Below are positions 8,768 through 16,300 of a stretch of DNA of 64,000 nt, in pieces. How positions within the stretch are numbered: the stretch's first letter is position 1; every line of letters starts with the position of its first letter. Under the pieces are notes generated by a model, which did no database searches, had not been told where the DNA came from, and saw only the letters and a program-made list of their open reading frames with translations. The position numbers and the translations under genes were made by a program. The stretch comes from a virus, in IMG/VR virus record IMGVR_UViG_3300044451_000434, positions 100,108 through 164,107 of that record. One strand, 5' to 3'.

Positions 8768-9519
8768 CCCAAATGCCTCCACAGGTATTCCCTGTACTTG
8801 TACGGACTTTCATTTTTCGCGTTATCTATAAGATATGGCTCTGTTGCCAACTCTCTCCAATAAAACCCAGGTCTGAAACGAGGTTCATTGTATGCTTCAG
8901 TCCAAGAGCGATATCTGTATTGACTCTTGCGAGCGGTCGAATCACCCTCAATGCTCTCCTCTATATCCCTCCATGGAATCACGCGATCACCCATAGGAAG
9001 ATCTAGACGACCGTATGGACCATCCATAACAGAAGCAGTTTTTTGGGGGGATGAAGCACCGAACAACCCGTGCTTATATGAAAGGCGTGCAATCATGTAC
9101 TCATGAAGAGATATTTTGGAAAGCAGCGCAGATATTTCTGAACAAGTAGGAGTTGGCAGTTTTGCCACATCGAATGAAGCCATAAAGTTTATTATAATTT
9201 CATGCTTCATCTGATCATTTAGCCGATCCTTGGCTGACATGGTGCACAACCCTTCAAGAGCACACACAGCCATTCTTGAACCAACTACAGAGCATGAACC
9301 CGCAGAGGGAATAGATTCAAGAATGCTGCAAAGTGCTGTCCACAGGTCTTCAAGCACAAGAGCCAATTCATCGGCCCTTTTGGAGAGTGCTGATGGGTAA
9401 TCTGAAGCAAGAACCTGAATCTGAATCTGTGGATCAAAAACAACATCAACGCCAATCTCAACGCCGAGTCGTGCGAGTTCGATCTTAGCCTGATCAGGAC
9501 TTATCTTTGGAGTTGCCAT
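8764..9519 (-). CDS. Unknown head-module protein (251 aa)
   Basis: ATG with TAGGAG upstream. Largely helical (RADELALVLEDLWTALCSILE, residues about 48-68, and DRLNDQMKHEIIINFMASF), with a basic, aromatic C-terminus rich in Arg, Tyr and Trp (YRYRSWTEAYNEPRFRPG). No recognised domain. Overlaps the small 53-codon gene upstream and the winged-helix-like gene downstream. Position between terminase and portal suggests a head or connector role. Confidence 0.7.
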   Translation of the reverse strand: MATPKISPDQAKIELARLGVEIGVDVVFDPQIQIQVLASDYPSALSKRADELALVLEDLWTALCSILESIPSAGSCSVVGSRMAVCALEGLCTMSAKDRLNDQMKHEIIINFMASFDVAKLPTPTCSEISALLSKISLHEYMIARLSYKHGLFGASSPQKTASVMDGPYGRLDLPMGDRVIPWRDIEESIEGDSTARKSQYRYRSWTEAYNEPRFRPGFYWRELATEPYLIDNAKNESPYKYREYLWRHLG

Positions 9520-9655
9520 CGCACTTTGCTCCTACCAAAGAACTAGAATAATCCTTGTCGTAGATAAGGGTGAAATAACGGCACAAATTCTTGTGGTTTT
9601 TTATTCGCAGATTCTTCAGCACACGAGTTAATTTGTCCGTTGCGATTCTGACCAT
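9494..9655 (-). CDS. Small basic protein (53 aa)
   Basis: Short frame whose ATG follows the previous gene's TGA directly, and whose end overlaps the next gene's start. Sequence begins MVRIATDKLTRVLKNLR and is rich in Lys, Arg and aromatic residues (NHKNLCRYFTLIYDKDY). Tight packing on both sides and natural composition support coding. Function unknown. Confidence 0.55.
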   Translation of the reverse strand: MVRIATDKLTRVLKNLRIKNHKNLCRYFTLIYDKDYSSSLVGAKCDGNSKDKS

Positions 9656-10177
9656 TCAACCTATCTCCGTGTTCATCATCCCAAAAATGGAATCATCAAC
9701 AATTGCTGCTTTAGATTTTTTAGTTCGGAACGATTTACGTGTAACCTTCTTTTCGGATTGTGGTTGTTTGTCTTTATTTACACACTCATGCTCGCTAGCA
9801 GCATCGGAAGAAACCGAAGCCAAGGGAGAGGAGCATGACAGATATCCGACACTCACTAGTTTCATAGCAGTCTCCATATTTGGATCAGACTTTTTCAGTA
9901 TGAAACGCTGGTTGGGGGCCAATGTTCTCTTCAAAAAAGCGACCATGATACCACCCCCCTTAACATTCAAAAACTCTATTTCATCCTCGGATGTCTTGCT
10001 AGACACCCCCTCATCCGCAGAATCAAATGATATGTAGCCTTTCTTCTTAGCCCACAACACATCCTCGTGAGATGCCAATTCGTCTGGCAAATCAACAACA
10101 ACACCAGGCTTGAACTTCTTTTTTATCGAAGATAAAATCAATTCACCCTTTAGTGTTTTAGAAACTATTACTTTCAT
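9656..10177 (-). CDS. Unknown protein (173 aa)
   Basis: Strong ribosome site (AGGAGG) nine bases before the ATG, which also overlaps the upstream stop by ATGA. The N-terminal 75 residues look folded (KFKPGVVVDLPDELASHEDV, similar in feel to phage head-completion proteins). A Ser/Lys-rich basic tail follows (EKKVTRKSFRTKKSKAA). No family recognised with confidence. Confidence 0.7.
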   Translation of the reverse strand: MKVIVSKTLKGELILSSIKKKFKPGVVVDLPDELASHEDVLWAKKKGYISFDSADEGVSSKTSEDEIEFLNVKGGGIMVAFLKRTLAPNQRFILKKSDPNMETAMKLVSVGYLSCSSPLASVSSDAASEHECVNKDKQPQSEKKVTRKSFRTKKSKAAIVDDSIFGMMNTEIG

Positions 10178-10620
10178 ATCTTTCTCCTCCTGTGTAACAT
10201 TTTTTCCATGCTGCCCGAATTAGGAGCAGCCTCAAATATGGCTCTTCCACGAGAAATTGGAGACGACGGGTCTGCCCATGTTCCATCAGCAGTTCCCTCT
10301 CCATATTCAGTCTCGCCTTCAAGTCTTTCTCGACCCGAGAACGGACTCTCTGGATCACCATAGTCAAAATTGTGATGATATTCTTCCTTATGCTCGCTAG
10401 GGCCCTGTTCCCAAAGCATGAAGTCAGCAGCCATGTCAGGTGGGTCTTCGGCAACACCCTGAGACATGGGCGTTGTAATTTTATTACCCTCTCCGCTGTT
10501 GGGGCCCCGATACAATTTGTATGGATCAACCCTATCAAAGGGGTGAAGAAATGTATTTGGCACAGTTGTACCAAGGTTGGCAACCTTGACACGCCAACTG
10601 TAGCTCTCAAGGTTAAGCAT
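10174..10620 (-). CDS. Unknown acidic protein (148 aa)
   Basis: Start four bases after the upstream stop; ends by ATGA overlap. Rich in Gly, Glu, Pro and Asp in the middle (GRERLEGETEYGEGTADG), with a basic end (EKMLHRRRKI). Probably partly disordered. The opposite overlapping frame on the same strand has poorer composition and was not chosen. Function unknown; likely virion-associated from context. Confidence 0.65.
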   Translation of the reverse strand: MLNLESYSWRVKVANLGTTVPNTFLHPFDRVDPYKLYRGPNSGEGNKITTPMSQGVAEDPPDMAADFMLWEQGPSEHKEEYHHNFDYGDPESPFSGRERLEGETEYGEGTADGTWADPSSPISRGRAIFEAAPNSGSMEKMLHRRRKI

Positions 10621-10623
10621 CAG

Positions 10624-11316
10624 TCACCCAATATCCATATAGGAAGACAATATGTTTTTCTTACGACTGTTCAACTTCAATATTTCAGATGCTTCATCCT
10701 TGTGCAACTGCCTTTCCTCTGAAGCAGCAGCAAGCCTGATTTCAAAAAGTCTTCTGTCAATCGAAAGTAGATTTGACTGAGCTTCCTTTATAACGACATC
10801 TTTACCTATATTCTTGAGATTTGATGGCGCATCTTCAATAGGAAGATAGCCAGTGTTACTTATACGCCCTGCTCTGTTAGCAACAAGCGAATCTTCTATA
10901 TCCACAGGATCAACATCAGGACTACCAGTATTGAAGTGCAGCGAAAACAGATCTCTCTCGCCCTTCTTTGCCTCTGCGTATGCATTCCTGAATTTCTGGT
11001 CGAAAGCTTCACTTGTCATGTTTATATCAGAAACAGGAGAAGAATCGCGAGATTTACGGGAAACAAGATCGCTATCCTCGCCTGAAGAATACTCATCGAG
11101 GCGTGCCTCAACAACCCTTGTGGCATATTTTTCATCCCGCTCTGCCAACATCTGAGCAACCGACTTGTCAGCTTCGTCGCCATGAGATTCATCTATTGCC
11201 CGAGGAAGACTCGTGTCATTTATGAACGATGTCTCGTTGTCTTTCCTGTTCTGCTCCAAAAGTTGTTCTCTTGATGCAGATTTAATCAAACCCATACGTC
11301 TCAAAAAGTTAAACAT
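10624..11316 (-). CDS. Unknown protein with C-terminal coiled coil (230 aa)
   Basis: I start at the ATG at 11316, since AGGAG in the last codons of the terminase gene lies eight bases upstream; a longer version would run back into terminase. N-terminus MFNFLRRMGLIKSASREQLL, middle acidic and polar, C-terminal third helical with heptad character (SIDRRLFEIRLAAASEERQL). First gene after terminase, so a head or neck role is plausible. No recognised family. Confidence 0.7.
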   Translation of the reverse strand: MFNFLRRMGLIKSASREQLLEQNRKDNETSFINDTSLPRAIDESHGDEADKSVAQMLAERDEKYATRVVEARLDEYSSGEDSDLVSRKSRDSSPVSDINMTSEAFDQKFRNAYAEAKKGERDLFSLHFNTGSPDVDPVDIEDSLVANRAGRISNTGYLPIEDAPSNLKNIGKDVVIKEAQSNLLSIDRRLFEIRLAAASEERQLHKDEASEILKLNSRKKNILSSYMDIG

Positions 11317-11318
11317 TT

Positions 11319-13202
11319 TCAGCTCCTCATGTCCTTTGCCACCCTTTGACCTAAACCAACACCATACGGAACACCCTGCATAGATCTCCACACGGTTTGA
11401 TCCGCACCCATAGTTACTGACAATCTAGCCAGTCTACCTTGCGGCAAACGAGATTGATCCTGATCGGACGTGACAAAACAGGCTCCGGCAAGGGCGTCGA
11501 CAAGATCATCTGTTCTGACCATTCCGTCCCTCTTTGCAAAAACTCTATATCCTGTAGGCATGTATTTTCTTTGCAAATATAACATTTCATTCTTCAAAAG
11601 ATCGTGGTGTGGTATCAATAATTTCCCGCTAGAAGCCAAATCATAAAGATAATCATAAATAATTACTTTGTAGCGTTTAGTAAAGCGCGTCAATTTGGCA
11701 GGGATTCCCTTCGCTTGCAAACTTTTTATACTCGCTGCTGAGTTCCATTGGTCAAATGACACCTGGGAAAAATAAAATCTTCTGCTCAATTTAATTATAT
11801 ATGACTCTATCTCTTCATTTACTATGGGTTTGTCTTTAGAAGGTTGCCAAAACTTTATGTGGTCAATAACTATCTTAAAATCCATCTTACCAGTATCTTT
11901 CTTTATAAATTGTTCTCTATGACAGACCACAAGGGCATAATTATGACTTGAAGTGGCTGGATCAAGATGACAAAAATACATTTGACCAGGCTCTCCATAC
12001 TCTTTTAGTTGCAGAGATGGCTTAAAACAGGCCTCGACTATATCCCTTGAAAAAAAAGACTGCCCAGCTGTACCTGCAAATTCGGCGCCAAATTCCATGC
12101 CAAACTCTTCTTCCTGCATTTGGGAAAACATAGTTCGCAGCCCATCTCGACTCTGATTTATATTGACGACCCATGTTGGTAACCGCAAAGACATTCTCTG
12201 TGGAACATTTGGCGAAGTTTTGAACAATTCGTAAAAAACACCCTCTTTTCCACGAGGGCTAGAGATGCATACGATCTTGCCGTCGTAAATAAATTTTTCT
12301 TGCTCTATTCCCTCTTTATCGATGTACTTCTCTCTACGAACATATGTCGCAGTGGCAGGTGCCAAAGTTCTATATATCGCCTCTCCACCGCTTGATCCAG
12401 GTGTCTGCTTGTAAAGACCAATCTCATCGAGCATGAGGCAGTAGCAACCTATACCTGCAAGAGAATCAGAATTTGAGTGACCTGACCTGATGACCACAGA
12501 GCCAGGAGAAATCGGAAGATCCCTTGATCTCATCTCTTCGTTTCTTTTTCTGTCTGCAGGAGTCATAAGGTATATGGTGTCCTGAAGAATCCCATCTTGA
12601 CTGATCTTGTCAGAAAAATACACGCTCTTAAAAACTTTATCCCTAATTTCTTGAAAAAGTATTTCTGCCTGCTTGGAAGAGTTCGCGATAGTGATGATGG
12701 TAAATGGAGCACCAGTGCTTAACCCGTACAGCGCGTGAGGATCTCCGTTTGGGGACTCAATTAACCTGAGAGCCTCATAAAGCGCCAAAATAGATATGAC
12801 AAAATCCTTTCCAGAACGACGCCCCCACACAAGCACCAATTCCTGAAAAAGATTTCCGCTTTCATATTTTTTTAGAAGATCACCCTGTTCAAAGTCAGGG
12901 TCATCAAGACCATGCTGTTTGCACAACTCAATCTCTTCATCAGTCAATTTTAGGTCTTCGTTGCCCTTCGTGCCCCTATAGAAAGCTTTAAGTGCAATTT
13001 TCTGGAATGGAAACAACTCAATCGGAGTTGGCTCATAATGGCTCATGCCCAAATATTCACGACTCTCAATAAATTCAACTATTGAAGGTATTTTCCCCGA
13101 TGAAGATATTTGACCGCCTGTCTCGTTTTCAAGAGATTGACGAAAAGCCGTCAACTCAGCGATAAGTGGATTGTTTTTGGAAGGACGACCGCGCTTAGCC
13201 AT
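11319..13202 (-). CDS. Terminase large subunit
   Basis: 627 residues, the normal length for a terminase large subunit (ATP-driven DNA packaging motor and genome-cutting nuclease). ATPase domain: Walker A W-G-R-R-S-G-K-D at 126-133 and Walker B C-L-M-L-D-E at 255-260. RNase H-like nuclease domain: Asp414 in CHLDPATS, Asp484 in VSFDQW, and the R-T-D-D-L-V-D-A-L cluster with Asp565, Asp566 and Asp569. The start has GAGG seven bases upstream and overlaps the preceding gene by eight bases. The N-terminus carries the basic MAKRGRPSKN. It heads the packaging and head operon. No separate small subunit was recognised. Confidence 0.95.
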   Translation of the reverse strand: MAKRGRPSKNNPLIAELTAFRQSLENETGGQISSSGKIPSIVEFIESREYLGMSHYEPTPIELFPFQKIALKAFYRGTKGNEDLKLTDEEIELCKQHGLDDPDFEQGDLLKKYESGNLFQELVLVWGRRSGKDFVISILALYEALRLIESPNGDPHALYGLSTGAPFTIITIANSSKQAEILFQEIRDKVFKSVYFSDKISQDGILQDTIYLMTPADRKRNEEMRSRDLPISPGSVVIRSGHSNSDSLAGIGCYCLMLDEIGLYKQTPGSSGGEAIYRTLAPATATYVRREKYIDKEGIEQEKFIYDGKIVCISSPRGKEGVFYELFKTSPNVPQRMSLRLPTWVVNINQSRDGLRTMFSQMQEEEFGMEFGAEFAGTAGQSFFSRDIVEACFKPSLQLKEYGEPGQMYFCHLDPATSSHNYALVVCHREQFIKKDTGKMDFKIVIDHIKFWQPSKDKPIVNEEIESYIIKLSRRFYFSQVSFDQWNSAASIKSLQAKGIPAKLTRFTKRYKVIIYDYLYDLASSGKLLIPHHDLLKNEMLYLQRKYMPTGYRVFAKRDGMVRTDDLVDALAGACFVTSDQDQSRLPQGRLARLSVTMGADQTVWRSMQGVPYGVGLGQRVAKDMRS

Positions 13203-13545
13203 TAAATTTCCTCAACCTGTAACCAATAGATGAAATACAATCCTTAAAATCAACCTCTTGTCCGATGTTTTTTATTGAGGCTGCTGCATTGGTCTCCAAA
13301 AGAATTCCTGTTTCCCCATCAACCCTCCAAAAAAAGAATCTGTCTAAACGCTCAGGATCCATCATATAAACATATTTCATCAAATTTTCTGGTATAGATG
13401 AACAGGCTACACATGTCGGTTCTGCATTTGAAACTGCAACACAAGACCAACAAAATATGTCATTTCTATCAAGCATTTTGGTAGAGATAGCGGCCTTCAC
13501 AATCTCTGCCTGCTTTAGAGGCATCACCACATGGAAGACATCCAT
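13195..13545 (-). CDS. Small zinc-finger-like protein upstream of terminase
   Basis: 116 residues from the ATG at 13545 (GAGGTGG upstream); an ATG at 13524 is an alternative. Contains C-W-S-C...C-V-A-C with about ten residues between pairs, a four-cysteine zinc pattern, then FFFWRVDGETGILLETNAAA. Longer versions of this frame reach 13863, but that upstream part reads like the reverse of the plus-strand gene. Its end overlaps the terminase start by eight bases, so it could be a small-terminase analogue or regulator; that is speculation. Confidence 0.55.
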   Translation of the reverse strand: MDVFHVVMPLKQAEIVKAAISTKMLDRNDIFCWSCVAVSNAEPTCVACSSIPENLMKYVYMMDPERLDRFFFWRVDGETGILLETNAAASIKNIGQEVDFKDCISSIGYRLRKFNG

Positions 13546-13776
13546 GAGACCACCACCTCTCCCAAAAACATCTACCCAAAAACGCCAGAAATACCTCCAC
13601 AAAAACAATATGTACTTGATGCTCCTTGGGTAGACTTTGAGATTATGGCTATCTTGGAGACTGCTCATGCGGCACATCTTTCTCAGCATACAAGCGCCAA
13701 TAGAACACAACTCCGATACACTATCGGTCGCAACTATTATCGCCAATATGCAATCGACCTCGTAGAGAGATATTGA
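13531..13776 (+). CDS. Small unknown protein (81 aa)
   Basis: Plus-strand frame with AGAGG about ten bases before the ATG. The N-terminal third is Pro/Thr/Lys-rich and the C-terminal half looks like a compact helical domain (DFEIMAILETAHAAHLSQHT, ...RNYYRQYAIDLVERY). Its composition is more natural than the minus-strand frame that covers the same bases. It would start slightly inside the divergent minus-strand gene, which is unusual; either that gene uses the later ATG or the starts really overlap. Confidence 0.5.
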   Translation: MEDIHETTTSPKNIYPKTPEIPPQKQYVLDAPWVDFEIMAILETAHAAHLSQHTSANRTQLRYTIGRNYYRQYAIDLVERY

Positions 13777-13785
13777 AGTTGGCGT

Positions 13786-13935
13786 ATGCGTCTCGGTCAT
13801 TGTTGTGGTTGCAACTTTGACATACGAAGCGCCTGTCGCGTGACTGAGTATATTCACAGGCAATTTAAACTTTGTTCATGTTCTACTGAGGTGGCTGCCT
13901 GTGTCAAATATTCCGAATCAGCACTTGAAGATTGA
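13786..13935 (+). CDS. Possible Cys-rich mini-protein (49 aa)
   Basis: Same frame as the preceding 81-residue gene, beginning three codons after its TGA. Sequence starts MRLGHCCGCNFDIRSACR and contains eight cysteines in 49 residues, which could bind metal. The ribosome site is weak. It may be a separate small gene, a readthrough extension, or chance. Confidence 0.25.
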   Translation: MRLGHCCGCNFDIRSACRVTEYIHRQFKLCSCSTEVAACVKYSESALED

Positions 13936-13977
13936 ATGTGAAGTTTTGTCAACATGATGCGAATATGTGCGGAATTT

Positions 13978-14151
13978 CTAGCGATTGCTTTTTTTTGAGT
14001 TCAGTTGCATTGGCGCATTTTCTTCTATGAGAAAAGAACCGTTAGTTAGAGTTTTAATTGTATTGACGCTGTGCTGCAAAGCACTCAAGTCTTTTTCAGT
14101 TTGTTCCGCAGAAACTTCATCTGATACAGGAAAAATTCTAGGATTTGGCAT
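13978..14151 (-). CDS. Small helical protein near the fibre genes (57 aa)
   Basis: Frame starts 18 bases after the fibre-associated gene ends. Sequence begins MPNPRIFPVSDEVSAEQTEK and continues into a polar helix (DLSALQHSVNTIKTLTNG). Natural composition and position immediately downstream of the fibre cluster support a small virion or chaperone gene. No family recognised. Confidence 0.55.
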   Translation of the reverse strand: MPNPRIFPVSDEVSAEQTEKDLSALQHSVNTIKTLTNGSFLIEENAPMQLNSKKSNR

Positions 14152-14168
14152 TTAGTTTACTTTCGTGT

Positions 14169-14597
14169 TTAGTTCGCAAACATTTCAAATGTATCAAACT
14201 GAACACCACCAAGTGATACGATAACTGTATCAGGATCACTGTCCGAGGCAAAAGTGATCCATTGCCCATTGGAAACTGTTATTTCAAAACCATCGGGTGG
14301 AATTGTATCCATGGAAGGTAGAATAAATGTTGGTTCTGATGGGCCCACACCTAGTATCCCGAAATCTTGTGTGCCCGCAGGTTGAGAGTTTGTTACTTTG
14401 TAGTACAGTTGCGATCTAGAATTGTCGTAGTAGACCGTGAAAGTTACTGGCTGATTTATGCCCTTAATCTGCCTGGAAGAACCGTTGTACTGAGTACCAA
14501 ATCCCGTATCGGTAGTTCCAACATCTGCCCATTGAACAGCATTGGGAGTCACATCCCTAACATTGGCGTGGCCTCGTAAACCCACAATGTGTCTCAT
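14169..14597 (-). CDS. Unknown beta-rich protein downstream of fibre (142 aa)
   Basis: ATG overlaps the stop of the fibre gene by ATGA. Beta-strand-rich composition with many Thr, Val, Gly and Asn (PVTFTVYYDNSRSQLYYKVT, VSNGQWITFASDSDPDTV). It resembles a small tail-tip, fibre-cap or fibre-attachment protein. No recognised family; the coupled start suggests it works with the 555-residue fibre. Confidence 0.7.
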   Translation of the reverse strand: MRHIVGLRGHANVRDVTPNAVQWADVGTTDTGFGTQYNGSSRQIKGINQPVTFTVYYDNSRSQLYYKVTNSQPAGTQDFGILGVGPSEPTFILPSMDTIPPDGFEITVSNGQWITFASDSDPDTVIVSLGGVQFDTFEMFAN

Positions 14598-16261
14598 GTT
14601 CCTAGTGCTCCTGCAAGATTAAATGTGTTGGCAACATAGGCAACAAGAGAGGCGGATGCGTGTTGGCCTGCGGTTTTGGTGTAAGATCCAAACGAGTTAA
14701 TTGTGGTTCCTGATGCAGAGAAAGTTACTTGACCTGCTCCCAATTGAATTACGGTAACACTGTAACCGGCACCAAGTCCACTAGGAACAGTAACCGTGAT
14801 TGAACTCGCGTTGTTCATTGTGATTACTTTACCGTTATCTGATGCAGCAAGTGTGTATGTTGTGCCTGTTTGAGCATTTATTCCACTAGAAGAAAGTGCG
14901 TAAGCAGAGGCATTTACTCCACCTGGCGCGGTCACAGTTCCGTAAATAGTGGCAGATGTTTGTGAGGTGGCACCAATCACGGCGGTGTTGCTGCCTAGAC
15001 CCACAGCCTCAGAACCAATCACAATTTCAGAACTTGGAGCATCACCGCTTGCCCGCGAGTTATAACCAATGTAGATGTTATTTGTGCCGCCAGAGGTATG
15101 ATTGGTGTTGCTGCTTGTTTTATAACGAGCAGCACCACCACCGATTGCGGTGACGCCCGTTCCGCTTGTAGCGTTTCTTAAAGCAGAATTACCAATCGCG
15201 GAGTTGTCTGAGCCATTTATAGAAAAGAGTGCTTCTGCGCCCACCGCAGTGTTTTGTTGGCCTGTGGTGAGCGTGTAGAGGGCATTAATGCCGATTGCTG
15301 CGTTGTACGATCCAGATGTGTTGCTTAGCATTGAGTTGTAGCCGATGCTCACATTGCCAATGGAAGTCACAGAGGCACTTCCAAACAACGCTTGATATCC
15401 GATGGCAGTATTCGTTCGTGCCGTGGTGGCTCGATACATGGCGCTCGTACCAACGGCTAGATTGCCGTAGGCAGTAGTGGTGCCGTCGCCGTTGAGATTC
15501 AACAATGCTTGGGAACCAATCGCCACATTGTCAACGCCTGCGGTGTTAGCAGCCAAACTTGAAGAGCCGACACCAACATTGCGAGCACCCGTCGTATTGG
15601 CGTTGACGGCAGAAGAACCGATGGCAACATTCGTGCTGACATCTCCTGCACCGCGACCGACTCGCAATCCGTTTACGAAACAATCCTTTGCCACGCCAAT
15701 ACCGCCCGAGACAACAAGTGCGCCCGTGGTACTGTTACTGCTCGCCGTTGTCGCCGCAGCCGTAAGCACGCCCGCGAAGTTGCCCGTGCCGCCCACGAAC
15801 AGCGCACCCGACACACCGATGCCACCTGTCACAAGAAGCGCACCCGTTGTGGTGCTCGTGCTCGCCGTGCCGCTTGTCGCTCGCAGTTGACCACCTGCGG
15901 CAACAGTGCTAGAGCCCGTGATGGCACCGTCTGCGTCGATATTGCCTGTTGAGGTAACGCTCGAAAACTCTGCGAAAGTAGCGAAGATATCTCCAATGAC
16001 CGTTAATGTATTATTTGCCGTAACTGCACCGTCAAATATTTTTTCTCCAACAATAGTTTGCGTTGTTGCTATGGTGACTAGATTTTCCGTCAGGTCAGTT
16101 GTTGCTGACAGCTTTTTGACTGTACCGCTAGTGTTTTTGATGAAGAGCGCCTCGTCTGCAACGTTGATTGCAATTTCTCCAAGTTCTAGTGTGGCATCTG
16201 GCTGCGAAGAAGCATAAGTGGAGTACAGGTGCTGAATTATACTTTCTCTAGTTACTGGCAT
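14594..16261 (-). CDS. Tail fibre-like protein with YadA-head-like repeats
   Basis: 555 residues, start with GAGGG upstream. The N-terminal 50 residues (SIIQHLYSTYASSQPDATLE, then LGEIAINVADEALFIKN) match the start of the neighbouring 718-residue fibre and of other phage fibres with an L-x-x-G-E-I/L-A motif, probably the virion anchor. Residues about 200-420 contain many N-x-A-I-G/N-V-A-I-G repeats of about 14-20 residues, the pattern of left-handed beta-roll head domains of trimeric adhesins. The C-terminus is Ser/Thr/Gly-rich. Likely a host-binding fibre. Codon and amino-acid bias produces long meaningless frames on the opposite strand. Confidence 0.8.
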   Translation of the reverse strand: MPVTRESIIQHLYSTYASSQPDATLELGEIAINVADEALFIKNTSGTVKKLSATTDLTENLVTIATTQTIVGEKIFDGAVTANNTLTVIGDIFATFAEFSSVTSTGNIDADGAITGSSTVAAGGQLRATSGTASTSTTTGALLVTGGIGVSGALFVGGTGNFAGVLTAAATTASSNSTTGALVVSGGIGVAKDCFVNGLRVGRGAGDVSTNVAIGSSAVNANTTGARNVGVGSSSLAANTAGVDNVAIGSQALLNLNGDGTTTAYGNLAVGTSAMYRATTARTNTAIGYQALFGSASVTSIGNVSIGYNSMLSNTSGSYNAAIGINALYTLTTGQQNTAVGAEALFSINGSDNSAIGNSALRNATSGTGVTAIGGGAARYKTSSNTNHTSGGTNNIYIGYNSRASGDAPSSEIVIGSEAVGLGSNTAVIGATSQTSATIYGTVTAPGGVNASAYALSSSGINAQTGTTYTLAASDNGKVITMNNASSITVTVPSGLGAGYSVTVIQLGAGQVTFSASGTTINSFGSYTKTAGQHASASLVAYVANTFNLAGALGT

Positions 16262-16300
16262 GCATAACCCTCAATTGTACCACAAAATTATACGATCAGA

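Noticed and set aside
10158-10610. 150-residue frame overlapping the 148-residue gene
   Set aside because: Composition is poorer and it does not start or stop at the junctions used by neighbours.
13546-13863. N-terminal extension of the zinc-finger-like gene upstream of terminase
   Set aside because: Reads as the reverse of the plus-strand gene, Trp/Phe-rich with no ribosome site; the ATG at 13545 is preferred.
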